From positions 34,855-98,854 of the forward strand of contig MBRE01000057.1 of the NCBI GenBank assembly GCA_001698425.1: a stretch of DNA of 64,000 nt. Direction: 5' to 3'. This stretch comes from Oscillatoriales cyanobacterium USR001 (GTDB taxonomy: Bacteria > Cyanobacteriota > Cyanobacteriia > Cyanobacteriales > Microcoleaceae). The translations under genes and the position numbers were made by a program. This document shows, piece by piece, positions 51,553 through 60,994 of this stretch (position 1 is the stretch's first letter; each line of letters opens with the position of its first letter). Below the pieces are notes generated by a model. That model had not been told where the DNA came from. It ran no database searches and saw only the letters and a list, made by a program, of their open reading frames with translations.

Positions 51553-52086
51553 TCACTCATCGCAAAACAGAGTATCGCGAGTATTTCTACCAGTAACCGG
51601 ATTAGTCCCTTTCGCCACCTTACACAACTTTTTCACCATATCATCCCGGAGCAAAACATCAGTAAAATCAGCACCATCAATAATTGCCCCTTCTAACTTG
51701 GTATTATAGGCAAAAGCACCCTCAAGATTCGCATTTTTTAAATTCACCTTAATCATCCGGGCTAAATCCAAAGTAGCACCTCGGAGATCCGCCCCCTCAA
51801 AATTAGCATCCTCCATATTCGCCGCAAAAAACCTCACACCCTGCACATTGGCATTACTAAAATTAGCATTACGGAGATTAGCCTTAGTAAATTGGGCATC
51901 AGTTAGATCCTTACCAGAAAAATCAGCACCAATTAGAATCTCTCTGTTGTAATCTACTGCTAAGGCGGGCGCGAGATTAATCCCCATCATCGGCAGACCG
52001 ATCGCTGCTAAAATTACTAAACTGAACAAAAACCTATAAATATGTTGGCGAATACTATAAATCATGCAAGTGATACCTAATGACAA
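51553..52086 (-). CDS. Pentapeptide-repeat protein with signal sequence
   Basis: A 177-residue protein. A hydrophobic N-terminus (FLFSLVILAAIGLPMMGINL) is probably a lumen or periplasm signal. From about residue 55, A(D/N)LxX repeats follow (DLTDAQFTKANLRNANFSNA; ANMEDANFEGADLRGATLDL), which build a right-handed square helix. The C-terminal VKKLCKVAKGTNPVTGRNTR plus DTLFCDE is shared with thylakoid-lumen pentapeptide proteins. Function unknown. It diverges from yraN, and the two genes overlap by seven bases. Confidence 0.82.
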   Translation of the reverse strand: MSLGITCMIYSIRQHIYRFLFSLVILAAIGLPMMGINLAPALAVDYNREILIGADFSGKDLTDAQFTKANLRNANFSNANVQGVRFFAANMEDANFEGADLRGATLDLARMIKVNLKNANLEGAFAYNTKLEGAIIDGADFTDVLLRDDMVKKLCKVAKGTNPVTGRNTRDTLFCDE

Positions 52087-52694
52087 ATCGTGATAGATTA
52101 ACTTTGCATTCTACCAAAAAACGTGCCAAAGTAAGCGATAATCAAGATAATCCCCCAACCAATACGGAGACTATCTCATTAACTGCGAACAAAATTGGCC
52201 GTTTAGGAGAAGATTTCGTCGCTCAGTGGTTAGAAGCCCAAGGTTGGGAAATTTTACATCGGCGATGGCGCTGTCGCTGGGGAGAAATTGATATCATTGC
52301 GATCGCACCAAATCGGGAAATAGGGACACAAGTAGAGCGAGAAATAGGGAAAATTACCCATTCCCAATTACCTATTCCCAATTACCCATCACCAACACTC
52401 ATATTCGTAGAGGTAAAAACTCGTCAGCGGCGCAATTGGGACCTTGATGGAAAGCTGGCAATTAATACTACAAAACAAGCCAAACTTTGGCAAGGAGCCG
52501 AAATATTTTTGAGCCAGCATCCAGAATTGGCAGATTACCCTTGCCGATTTGATGTTGCTCTCGTCTGCTGCGAATTTTCACACCCAGACAATCAGCAAGG
52601 GGATCTCCAAAATTGCGCGATCGATCGATCGGTTACAGTCGGAAACTTAAGCCTGACTTTACAAGATTATATTCAATCAGCCTTCAGCAATTAA
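52080..52694 (+). CDS. YraN/UPF0102 family nuclease-like protein with in-frame insertion
   Basis: A 204-residue protein. KIGRLGEDFVAQWLEAQGWE, RWRCRWGEIDIIAIA and IFVEVKTRQRRNWDL are the YraN core, where D of GEIDII and E-x-K of VEVKTR form a PD-(D/E)XK-type site. Between these two strands about 30 extra residues (NREIGTQVEREIGKITHSQL etc.) are encoded by repetitive ACCCATTCCCAATTACC DNA, not found in normal YraN. The insertion stays in frame. YraN role unknown, probably DNA processing. Confidence 0.82.
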   Translation: MTNRDRLTLHSTKKRAKVSDNQDNPPTNTETISLTANKIGRLGEDFVAQWLEAQGWEILHRRWRCRWGEIDIIAIAPNREIGTQVEREIGKITHSQLPIPNYPSPTLIFVEVKTRQRRNWDLDGKLAINTTKQAKLWQGAEIFLSQHPELADYPCRFDVALVCCEFSHPDNQQGDLQNCAIDRSVTVGNLSLTLQDYIQSAFSN

Positions 52695-52732
52695 AAACTT
52701 AAAAAGTCTCGCGACAGGAATTTTTAAATGCT

Positions 52733-53122
52733 TCAAGCTAGAGTCTCAGGACAATATCCTAACCCCTTCACAAATTGCTGGCGAAAAGCCTCAATTTCTT
52801 GGCGATCGGGGCTACCATGACAAACAACCGCCACCTGATAGCGACGCATAACGCTCAAAGGTGACTGTCCCGTTTCCAAACTCCAAAGGGCCATTTGTAA
52901 ACGAATTTCCGGCTGGTAAGGTATCCCCAACTCATTCATAAAAGCTCGGAAATCTCCGTGAGCTTGAGGAGTGAGATATTGACTCATTTTTACCTTCACC
53001 ACCCAACCATCAATCTGATGAATGACAGTGATAAATTGAACAGGGAGGTCTCTCCGGGTGCGTAGGTAATCAACAACCCTAAGAGTAAGACTGGTATTGG
53101 CAATGTAGTAGAGGTATTCCAT
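52733..53122 (-). CDS. Conserved cyanobacterial hypothetical protein
   Basis: A 129-residue soluble protein, MEYLYYIANTSLTLRVVDYL at the start. A strand-helix pattern (LPVQFITVIHQIDGWVVKVK; FRAFMNELGIPYQPEIRLQM) and VAVVCHGSPDRQEIEAFRQQ are visible. I recognise no family function. Single gene on the minus strand between convergent yraN and divergent queA. Confidence 0.55.
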   Translation of the reverse strand: MEYLYYIANTSLTLRVVDYLRTRRDLPVQFITVIHQIDGWVVKVKMSQYLTPQAHGDFRAFMNELGIPYQPEIRLQMALWSLETGQSPLSVMRRYQVAVVCHGSPDRQEIEAFRQQFVKGLGYCPETLA

Positions 53123-53270
53123 AGCTCTCCGTGAGGTGAGAAGCTGACGCTATAAGTCTATATTCGTTCAGTGTAGCTTCCAGTGCTAGGGGAGAAGCCC
53201 CCGAATTTGGATGGGGGTTTTACCCAATTTGTTGTGAAGTTTACAAATTTATTTTAAAGGAATATCGGAA

Positions 53271-54383
53271 ATGATTGAGATTAATTTGTCCTTAGACTTA
53301 AAATTAGAGGCTTACAACTACGAACTCCCACCGGAACGGATTGCCCAAAATCCAGTTATACCAAGGGATAGCTCTCGTTTGCTGGTGGTTGATTCGCCTA
53401 CTACGCATCGTCACTGTATTTTCCGGGAATTACCCGATTTTTTGCAGCCAGGAGATTTATTGGTACTTAACAATACCCGCGTACTTCCTGCTAGACTCAG
53501 AGGCCACAAGCCCAATGGTTCGCGGGTGGAAGTTTTGCTGATGGAGGAGAAAGAAGATAATTGCTGGTTAGCTTTGGTTAAACCAGGAAAACGCTTGAAA
53601 CCGGGGGCGCAGATTGAATTTGAACCTTTGGAAACGGGGGTAAGTTCTAATTCTCAGGGATTGAGTGCGACGGTTTTGGCTAGGGAGGAGGGTACTGGGG
53701 GACGATATTTACAGTTTGAAGTACCTGATGGGATGTCTTTGATTCAGTTGTTGCCAGTTTATGGTCATGTACCGTTACCACCTTATATTAGAAATTCTCA
53801 GTCTTTGGGGGAACAGTATCAGACAGTTTATGCTGAAAAATTGGGCGCGATCGCGGCTCCTACTGCGGGGTTACATTTTACCGATGAGTTATTTAAAAGA
53901 TTACAGGAAAAGGGCATTGAAAAAGCTTTTGTGACGCTTCATGTTGGTGTGGGGACTTTTCGGCCAGTGGAAGTGGAGGATGTGACGGCTCATCAGATGC
54001 ACCGGGAATGGGTAGAAGTCTCTGCGGAAACGGTGGCAAAAATTCGCCAAACTCAGGCAAAAGGTGGCCGCATTATTGCAGTAGGTACGACGGCGGTGCG
54101 CTCTTTGGAGGGAGTTGCAGCCTGGGCGCAAAAGCAAAATTTGCCGTCTATAGAGGCTTTTTGTGGTTATGTGGATTTATTTATTTATCCTAGTTATGAG
54201 TGGCGAGTGGTGGAGGGACTGATTACTAATTTTCATTTACCTTGTTCTAGTTTATTGATGTTGGTGAGTGCGATGATTGGGAGACGGCGATTGTTTGATT
54301 TGTATGAGGATGCGATCGCGCAACAGTATCGCTTTTATTCTTTTGGGGATGCGATGCTAATTTTGCCGGAGGGAAATATTTAG
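53271..54383 (+). CDS. queA: S-adenosylmethionine:tRNA ribosyltransferase-isomerase
   Basis: A 370-residue QueA. YELPPERIAQNPVIPRDSSR is the family start, LLVLNNTRVLPARLRGHKPN and GAIAAPTAGLHFTDELFKRL are conserved signature stretches, and TLHVGVGTFRPVEVEDVTAH the C-terminal core. It moves the ribosyl part of SAM to preQ1 in tRNA wobble position 34, giving epoxyqueuosine. Cytosolic. The 3' end of the gene (from 54356) is duplicated in the spacer after the stop. Confidence 0.95.
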   Translation: MIEINLSLDLKLEAYNYELPPERIAQNPVIPRDSSRLLVVDSPTTHRHCIFRELPDFLQPGDLLVLNNTRVLPARLRGHKPNGSRVEVLLMEEKEDNCWLALVKPGKRLKPGAQIEFEPLETGVSSNSQGLSATVLAREEGTGGRYLQFEVPDGMSLIQLLPVYGHVPLPPYIRNSQSLGEQYQTVYAEKLGAIAAPTAGLHFTDELFKRLQEKGIEKAFVTLHVGVGTFRPVEVEDVTAHQMHREWVEVSAETVAKIRQTQAKGGRIIAVGTTAVRSLEGVAAWAQKQNLPSIEAFCGYVDLFIYPSYEWRVVEGLITNFHLPCSSLLMLVSAMIGRRRLFDLYEDAIAQQYRFYSFGDAMLILPEGNI

Positions 54384-54471
54384 GGTTTGTCGCTGATTTT
54401 TTTGGGGAACCACGCTAATTTTGCCGGAGGGAAATATTTAGGGTTTGTTGCTGAGTTTTTTGGGGAACCAC
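54356..54471 (+). repeat. 58-bp tandem duplication of the queA 3' end
   Basis: Copy 1 (54356-54413) covers the last codons, stop and spacer; copy 2 (54414-54471) repeats it with two or three changes. The copy reaches to ACCACTAAGACACTAAGACA (54467 onwards), itself a short direct repeat. Confidence 0.9.
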
Positions 54472-54673
54472 TAAGACACTAAGACACTAAGGAAGAAGGA
54501 AGAAATTTGTTGGTTTTTATTAACATTATCGCCTCTTTTTATGTTTTTTCCCTAACCCCTAGCCTAAGACCTAAGCGCCCCTAACACGGACCGGTTGCTT
54601 AAAAGTCCTTAATGTTTGCCCCGTTAGTCTCAATATGTGTCACAATCGCTATTAATCGGGATGGGGGTATGAT

Positions 54674-56983
54674 ATGATTGGCCAACTTGTGGATAGACGT
54701 TACCGTATTATTAAACCCATAGGCTCAAATGCTTTGGGAAAAACTTATCTGGCTGCGGATACTCGTCGACCGGGTTATCCTCAATGCGTGGTTAGAGAAC
54801 TTCGTATTCCGGGGAAGAGTGCGGAAACACCCCAAATTATTAAGGTGATATTTCAAAGGAAAGCAGAAACTATCGAAAAAATCGGGAGAAATGACAAAAT
54901 TCCCTCGCTTTTAGCTTACTTTGAAGAAAATCAAAATTTATATTTAGTAGAAGAGTTAATCGCGGGGGAATCTCTGGCTCAGGAATTGACGGGGGGAAAA
55001 TCTTGGACGGAAGAACAAGCGATCGCTTTTCTCGAAGAAGTCTTAGAGATTTTGGTCTTTGTTCACGAAAATGGGGTGATTCACCGTCGCATTCAACCGG
55101 AACATTTAATTCGGCGGGAGTCTGATGGTAAGTTAGTTTTGATTGGCTTTCGATTAGATAAAGAAATTAATCCGTTGTCTAATTCTATGGTGGGAGTTCA
55201 ACCGTATCGCTCTATTGATTCTAATTCTAATGGCGATCGCTATAATTCTGATTTTACTCCTACTTTGACTAATGGAAATCTTCCAGAGGTATCCCATGTC
55301 AAGGAGGAATCGGGAACTTTACCTCAGATTCAGGATAAAAAGCAGCGCTCGGTTAGTAAAATGGCGATTTATGCGCCGCCGGAAGATTCTGCCAATCACC
55401 TGCATTTTAATAGCGATATTTATAGTGTGGGAATGATTGCGGCTCAAGGATTAATGGGATTGTCGATACAACAATTGATACAGATAAAATCTGAGTCCGA
55501 GTCGGATAAATTTTTCGATCGCGATCGCGCTAACTGCTCTATGGAATTAGCAAATATTATAGATAAAACGATCGCGCCTTTTGCCGATCGCTATCAATCG
55601 GCAACTGAAGTTTTAGCCGAACTTAAAGAACTTATTTCTACAGATCAAGTTTCTGCTCCGCCATCAACAATTGCTACTCCTGCTATGAGTCAACCAATAC
55701 CTCAGCCAAGGCGCAAAATTATTTACTTTTTATTCGCTGGTATGGCAGGGATTTTAATTATCCTAGCAGCAATTATATACCTCTGGCAGCGCCAAGCTCC
55801 TGAAGCAGCTAAAGAGTTTTACGAACGCGCTACTCAAAAGGCGAAACAAGGAGATAAAGCGGGGGCGATCGCAGATTACACTCAGGCAATAAAACTCAAT
55901 TCTCAGGATACAAATATTTACTACAAACGCGCCAATGTTCACTACGATTTAGGAGTATATCAACAAGCAATTCAGGATTATACTCAAGCTATTCAACTCG
56001 ATCCTAACAACATTAAAGCTTACTACAACCGAGGTCTAGCTTATATTGATATTGCTGACATCCGCAGCGCCGTTCAAGATTTTACCCAAGTAATTCGACT
56101 GAATCCTACTGATGGTGATGCTTATTACAAAAGAGCTTTGGGTTATTATGAATTAAAAGACTACAAAACCGCGATCGAGGACTATACTCAATCAATTCGT
56201 CTCAATCCTAACGACGCTAATTCCTACATTAATCGAGGATTAGCTCGTTCCGCTGCTGGAGACAAGCAAGGAGCTATGTCAGATTTTACCCAAGCTATTG
56301 AACTGGAACCTAAAAAGGCCACTGTTTACTATAGTAGAGGTAGAGCTAGATTTAATTTGGCAGACTACAAAGGAGCAATGGAAGATTTCAGCGAAGCGAT
56401 TAATTTAGAACCTAATCAAGCTGATGCCTATACCAACCGTTGTAGCGCTTTCCTGAATTTGGCAAATTACGATCGAGCAATTGAAGATTGTTCTCAAGCA
56501 ATTACTCTCGATCCTAAAAATTCTGAGGCTTATAATAATCGGTGTGTTGCTCGTTTAAATTTACGAGAGTATCAGAAAGCGGCGGAGGATTGCAGTTTGA
56601 CTATAGGGATTATGGCTAATAATCCTAAAGCTTACGGTAACAGAGCTCTGGCTCGTTCGGCTACGGGAGATAAGCAGGGAGCAATTGAGGATTTTACTCA
56701 AGCAATTCGGCTTAATCCTAGCGATGCTGTTGCTTACAGTAATCGAGGTATTGTATACTCTGAATTGAAAAATTATGCTTCTGCTATTGAAGATTTTGCT
56801 CAGGCAATCCGCCTTAATCCTAATAATGCTACTGCTTATTATAGTCGAGGTTTGATTCGCAGAGAAATGAAGGATATGCCGGGAGCAAATGAAGATTTCC
56901 AGAAGGCGGCAACGTTATTTCTGGAACAAGGTAGGGCAGATGCTTATAAAAATGCACAGGCACAAATTATTCCGGCTCAGTAA
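54674..56983 (+). CDS. Pseudokinase with TPR repeats
   Basis: A 769-residue protein. The N-terminal 330 residues have the Ser/Thr-kinase fold (IGQLVDRRYRIIKPIGSNAL), but the three catalytic positions are all changed. The ATP-lysine is Arg41 (VVREL), the HRD motif is His137-Arg-Arg139, and DFG reads GFR (158-160). Compare the active form in the gene that follows. One membrane helix (about 355-378) and then about ten TPR units of 34 residues follow, ending at IIPAQ. It likely works as a regulator or scaffold for the adjacent kinase. 77 bases separate the two genes. Confidence 0.88.
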   Translation: MIGQLVDRRYRIIKPIGSNALGKTYLAADTRRPGYPQCVVRELRIPGKSAETPQIIKVIFQRKAETIEKIGRNDKIPSLLAYFEENQNLYLVEELIAGESLAQELTGGKSWTEEQAIAFLEEVLEILVFVHENGVIHRRIQPEHLIRRESDGKLVLIGFRLDKEINPLSNSMVGVQPYRSIDSNSNGDRYNSDFTPTLTNGNLPEVSHVKEESGTLPQIQDKKQRSVSKMAIYAPPEDSANHLHFNSDIYSVGMIAAQGLMGLSIQQLIQIKSESESDKFFDRDRANCSMELANIIDKTIAPFADRYQSATEVLAELKELISTDQVSAPPSTIATPAMSQPIPQPRRKIIYFLFAGMAGILIILAAIIYLWQRQAPEAAKEFYERATQKAKQGDKAGAIADYTQAIKLNSQDTNIYYKRANVHYDLGVYQQAIQDYTQAIQLDPNNIKAYYNRGLAYIDIADIRSAVQDFTQVIRLNPTDGDAYYKRALGYYELKDYKTAIEDYTQSIRLNPNDANSYINRGLARSAAGDKQGAMSDFTQAIELEPKKATVYYSRGRARFNLADYKGAMEDFSEAINLEPNQADAYTNRCSAFLNLANYDRAIEDCSQAITLDPKNSEAYNNRCVARLNLREYQKAAEDCSLTIGIMANNPKAYGNRALARSATGDKQGAIEDFTQAIRLNPSDAVAYSNRGIVYSELKNYASAIEDFAQAIRLNPNNATAYYSRGLIRREMKDMPGANEDFQKAATLFLEQGRADAYKNAQAQIIPAQ

Positions 56984-56985
56984 GT

Positions 56986-57060
56986 TGTTAGTTGTTAACG
57001 GTTAACAGTTAACAATTAGCAGTTAACAATTAACCAAATAACAATTAACAATTAACAAAT
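56986..57060 (+). repeat. TTAAC-rich short repeats between the two kinase-TPR genes
   Basis: GTTAACGGTTAACAGTTAAC followed by AACAATTAAC-type heptamers (about eight units with changes). Same style as 9533-9574 and 43567-43600. Confidence 0.8.
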
Positions 57061-59292
57061 ATGAACATGATTGGTCAACTTTTGGATGGACGTTATCGCA
57101 TAGTTCAAATTCTTAGTTCTGGTGCTTTTGGACAAACTTATATGGCGGCGGATACTCGTCGGCCTGGTCATCCTCAATGTGTGGTCAAGCAATTGCGACC
57201 TCCAAGTAATGGTTCGATTATTCTCAAAACAGCCCAGCGTTTATTTAAGCAAGAAGCAGAAATTTTAGAAAAATTGGGAAGGCATAATCAAATTCCTTTT
57301 TTATTAGCTTACTTTGAAGAAGACAATCAATTTTACTTAGTGGAAGAATTTGTACCTGGTCATCCGTTAACTAAAGAAATTTTACCGGGGCGGCCTTGGG
57401 CGGAGGAGAAAGTCATATCTTTGTTAGAAGAGATTTTAGAAATTTTGGTTTTTGTTCACGAACAAGGCGTAATTCATCGAGATGTGAATCCGTCCAATTT
57501 AATCCGGCGTAAACCTGATGGTAAATTGGTTTTAATTGATTTTGGATCGGTGAAGGAAGTCACCACTCAAATTGCTAATTTTCAGGGAGAAATACCGCGC
57601 ACAATTGCTACTGGTACTCCTTCTTATATGCCGATCGAACAATTCCAAGGAAACCCCAAATTTAATAGTGATATTTATGCGGTGGGGATGATGGCGATTC
57701 AAGCAATTACGGGTTTACCAGGAACAGATTTACCGAAGTTGCAAAATCCCCATCCTTCTCATACGGGGGAAATTGTTTGGCGAAACCGCGTGCAATGTTC
57801 TACGGGATTGGCAAATATTCTTGACAAAATGATTAATGACCATTTCGCGAAGCGCTATCAATCAGCGAAGGAGGTGTTAGCAGCGTTGAGAAAACTTAGC
57901 ACTCGTCAAAATCCTAAAAGTGAAGAACCAGAGATTAAGCTGATTAATCCTAAGATAGATGTGCGTATGCCATCACTTCCACCATTTCCACGCTTGGATT
58001 CTCGATTCTGGTTAGTATTGTTGGGAATTGGCGGTGCGATCGCGTTAATTTTCCTCTTAATGTGGCTATTTGCATTTTTTACTCGTCCCGATCCAGAGAA
58101 AGCTAGAGAATATTTTAATCGCGGTTTGGAAAAGTCACGGTTAGGAGATACTGCCGGGGCAATGGAGGCTTTTAATAAGTCAATTAAGCTAAATCCGAAA
58201 GATGCTGAAATTTTTTACCGACGGGCGAATACTAATTACGATCTGAAGAAATACGATGAGGCGATCGCCGATTATAGCCAAGCAATTACTCTCAATCCAA
58301 ACTATCTCCAAGCTTATTTTAACAGAGGTTTAACTCGTTTTGAAATTAAAGATATGCGCGGTGCAATTGCAGATTATACTCAATTATTAAAACTTCAGCC
58401 TAACGATCCTGATGCTTATTATGAAAGAGGACTGGCTTATTTTGAATTGAAAGATTATCCGATTGCGATTAAAGATTTTACTGATGTTATTCGATTACAA
58501 CCCACCCTTGCTAAAGCTCACAACTCGCGGGGAATGGCACGGGCGGCAAGCGGTGATTTGCAAGGGGCTGTTAGTGATTATACAGAAGCAATTCGTTTGG
58601 AACCAAGTAATATTGACGCTTATTATAGTCGGGGGCGATCGCGATTTCATTTAGGAGATTATAAAGGTGCATTAGCTGATTATTCTCAAGTAATTCGCAT
58701 CGATCCCAAGAGTGTCGATGCCTATGCAAATAGATGTAGCACGCAGTTGAATTTAGGAGCGCATCAAGCAGCTGTTGATGATTGTACTCAAGCAATTTCA
58801 CTGAATGCTGAAGATTCAGTTCCTTATAATAATCGCTGTATTGCTTATTTGAATTTAAAGAATTATCAAAAAGCAATTGAGGATTGTACTCAGGCAATCA
58901 AGGTGAATCCTAAGAATAATAATGCTTATAGTAATAGGGGATTAGCTTATGCTGCGGCGGGGAATAAGGAAAGCGCGATCGCAGATTATACAGCAGCAAT
59001 TGTGATTAATCCTAATAATTATGAAGCTTATTCTAATCGAGCTAGTATTAATTACGATCTGAAGAATTATGATACAGCTATTGCCGATTATGTGCAGGCA
59101 ATTCGTCTTAATCCTAATTTTGCGGCTGCTTATGCCGGAAGAGGAACTGTGCGTCGTGCTTTGGGAGATAAATTAGGGGCAATTACCGATCTTGAAAAGG
59201 CAGGTAAATTGTATTTAGATCAAGGTAGACCGGGGGGTTATAGGGATATACAGGTACAGATTGAACGCTTAAAAATGGGCGATCCTAAATAA
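57061..59292 (+). CDS. Ser/Thr protein kinase with TPR repeats (active-site complete)
   Basis: A 743-residue Hanks-type kinase. Gly loop SSGAFGQTY (about 19-27), Lys43 (VVKQL), catalytic HRDVNPSNL (Asp141), and DFG (160-162) with GTPSYMPIEQF are intact. One membrane helix (about 316-341) and nine to ten TPR units follow. It is a paralogue of the pseudokinase before it (same opening, same TPR style). Substrates unknown; the TPR side may choose partners outside the membrane or in the cytosol, depending on topology. Confidence 0.92.
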   Translation: MNMIGQLLDGRYRIVQILSSGAFGQTYMAADTRRPGHPQCVVKQLRPPSNGSIILKTAQRLFKQEAEILEKLGRHNQIPFLLAYFEEDNQFYLVEEFVPGHPLTKEILPGRPWAEEKVISLLEEILEILVFVHEQGVIHRDVNPSNLIRRKPDGKLVLIDFGSVKEVTTQIANFQGEIPRTIATGTPSYMPIEQFQGNPKFNSDIYAVGMMAIQAITGLPGTDLPKLQNPHPSHTGEIVWRNRVQCSTGLANILDKMINDHFAKRYQSAKEVLAALRKLSTRQNPKSEEPEIKLINPKIDVRMPSLPPFPRLDSRFWLVLLGIGGAIALIFLLMWLFAFFTRPDPEKAREYFNRGLEKSRLGDTAGAMEAFNKSIKLNPKDAEIFYRRANTNYDLKKYDEAIADYSQAITLNPNYLQAYFNRGLTRFEIKDMRGAIADYTQLLKLQPNDPDAYYERGLAYFELKDYPIAIKDFTDVIRLQPTLAKAHNSRGMARAASGDLQGAVSDYTEAIRLEPSNIDAYYSRGRSRFHLGDYKGALADYSQVIRIDPKSVDAYANRCSTQLNLGAHQAAVDDCTQAISLNAEDSVPYNNRCIAYLNLKNYQKAIEDCTQAIKVNPKNNNAYSNRGLAYAAAGNKESAIADYTAAIVINPNNYEAYSNRASINYDLKNYDTAIADYVQAIRLNPNFAAAYAGRGTVRRALGDKLGAITDLEKAGKLYLDQGRPGGYRDIQVQIERLKMGDPK

Positions 59293-59316
59293 AAACTATA
59301 AAAGATAATTAGTTTT

Positions 59317-60711
59317 TCAATGGAGAGTCACTACCCAAGCTTTTTCGCAATCAAGCCATCCTAAATTTTGGGGATTTCCAAAGAATGGAATAGCACCAAA
59401 ACGTCCATTCAAATAACCTTTCTCAATCTTCAGATCGGGTCTAATTTTAAATTCTGCTAAAGAGTAAAGATTAGAAACACCTTGCTGGCTTTTCTCAACA
59501 AACCAAATTTCATCACGCCGTAGCAAATCTAAGTCTAGCAAATTAGTGTCATGGGTTGTAAAAATAAATTGATTACTTTTCTGTCTACAGCTTATTGCTG
59601 TTTGTACGAAATGCCGAGAAAGAAGATGATGCAAACGTCTATCAAGTTCATCCAGAAAAATCACTTTTTCTTCTTCCTGTTTCAAAATGAAAAGAGCAGG
59701 AATAAGATTAATTAGACGTTGAGTTCCGTCTGATTCCTCTTCTATTGAAAAGTCAATAAATTCTCCTTCTTCGCCGCGATGACGAGTTCTTAGTTGAATC
59801 AATTTTATTTGACCTTCTTCATCCTTAAAGATCAGAAATCTTGTGTCTCCTAAGTTCTGAATCATTGCCATTGAATTTTGTTCTGCTTTATTAAGTTCTT
59901 GAATAAGATTATCTTTTAAAGGTTTAGGCATAGTTGGAAAGTGGCGCTCAAAATCCAACTCAACTTCCTCAGTTACTATTGAATCAATTCCTGTTCCTGC
60001 AAACTTAAGAAACTCACTAAGAAAATCTGTGAACGATTCATCGCTAAGTATCCCAATTTCTAAGTCTCTGCAATTTGCTTCTGCGGGAATAATAGTTAAT
60101 ACTTTTCTAAACCATTCACTAATCGGTTTTAAAATAGCAACATTCCGCTCAATAGCTTCTGTTAAGAAAAGTTGATTAGGGCGAGTTCCTTCTGCAATAA
60201 AATCGAGAAATAGTTGACGTTTCTTACTTCTTTTAAGTTTTAAGCCATATTCTACTTTAGTTTCTTTTTTTGATGAAGTGATCCGCTCAAAATACATTAC
60301 TTCCTGCTTTTTTCCATCGGGAATTACATAAAGCCATTCTTCAAAAATTTGCTCTCTATTTAGTTTAAAACCGTAGGAATATTGATCGCCTTGGTGGGTA
60401 AAAATAAACTCAAACTTGCTAGGCTGCTTACCATAATTACCCAATTTGAATGGAGAAACAGGGATGCTTTGACTGCTGCGAGTTCCCTGTACAACTAATT
60501 TTTTTGCAAAACTTATAGCCTCGATCAGATTTGACTTCCCTGCTGCGTTTGCTCCATAAATTGCTGCAATTGGCAATACCGATCGCCCTTTTCCTGCTGC
60601 ATTTTCAGCCAGGTGATCTATATGCGGTTGATCGCTATTAACTCCCACCATACTAAAAGTGACTTCATCCCTGAAGGATAAGAAATTTTGTATAGTAAGT
60701 TGAATCAACAT
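59317..60711 (-). CDS. RloA-like AAA ATPase (SMC/OLD-type)
   Basis: A 464-residue ATPase. LIQLTIQNFLSFRDEVTFSM and IAAIYGANAAGKSNLIEAIS contain the Walker A of AAA_15/AAA_21 proteins. FSIEEESDGTQRLINLIPAL is the signature-like motif, and KVIFLDELDRRLHHLLSRHF Walker B with D-E; QFIFTTHDTNLLD ends the core. The family member RloA usually has a small RloB partner right after it; here none follows, as the next gene is a TPR kinase on the other strand. Defence role is possible. Confidence 0.8.
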   Translation of the reverse strand: MLIQLTIQNFLSFRDEVTFSMVGVNSDQPHIDHLAENAAGKGRSVLPIAAIYGANAAGKSNLIEAISFAKKLVVQGTRSSQSIPVSPFKLGNYGKQPSKFEFIFTHQGDQYSYGFKLNREQIFEEWLYVIPDGKKQEVMYFERITSSKKETKVEYGLKLKRSKKRQLFLDFIAEGTRPNQLFLTEAIERNVAILKPISEWFRKVLTIIPAEANCRDLEIGILSDESFTDFLSEFLKFAGTGIDSIVTEEVELDFERHFPTMPKPLKDNLIQELNKAEQNSMAMIQNLGDTRFLIFKDEEGQIKLIQLRTRHRGEEGEFIDFSIEEESDGTQRLINLIPALFILKQEEEKVIFLDELDRRLHHLLSRHFVQTAISCRQKSNQFIFTTHDTNLLDLDLLRRDEIWFVEKSQQGVSNLYSLAEFKIRPDLKIEKGYLNGRFGAIPFFGNPQNLGWLDCEKAWVVTLH

Positions 60712-60872
60712 TGTTTTTACCCATTAGGATACTTTGGATTACATTACTCTAAGCTATTATGTTAGCCTAAAACCTGAATTTAGGAGAAAAAATCTCCTAA
60801 ATTACCAATTTTTAAGCAAATTTTATGTCCAAAGACGGATAGTTGTGCTTGGATATAGTTTTTTCAAACCCT

Positions 60873-60947
60873 GCAAGGGCGAAGCATTCGGGTACAAAAT
60901 ACTGGTTTTTAGCAGAAATTTATCGCCCGAATGCTTCGCCCCTACAT
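60873..60947. repeat. Palindromic GAAGCATTC element, copy 4
   Basis: AAGGGCGAAGCATTCGGGTA and CGCCCGAATGCTTCGCCCC arms. Lies between the RloA-like and glycosidase-like genes in a 283-bp gap that otherwise shows nothing. Confidence 0.85.
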
Positions 60948-60994
60948 CAATTTGATAGGCAAGAAAACACGCCCTAGCCCCTAGCTATTAACCC

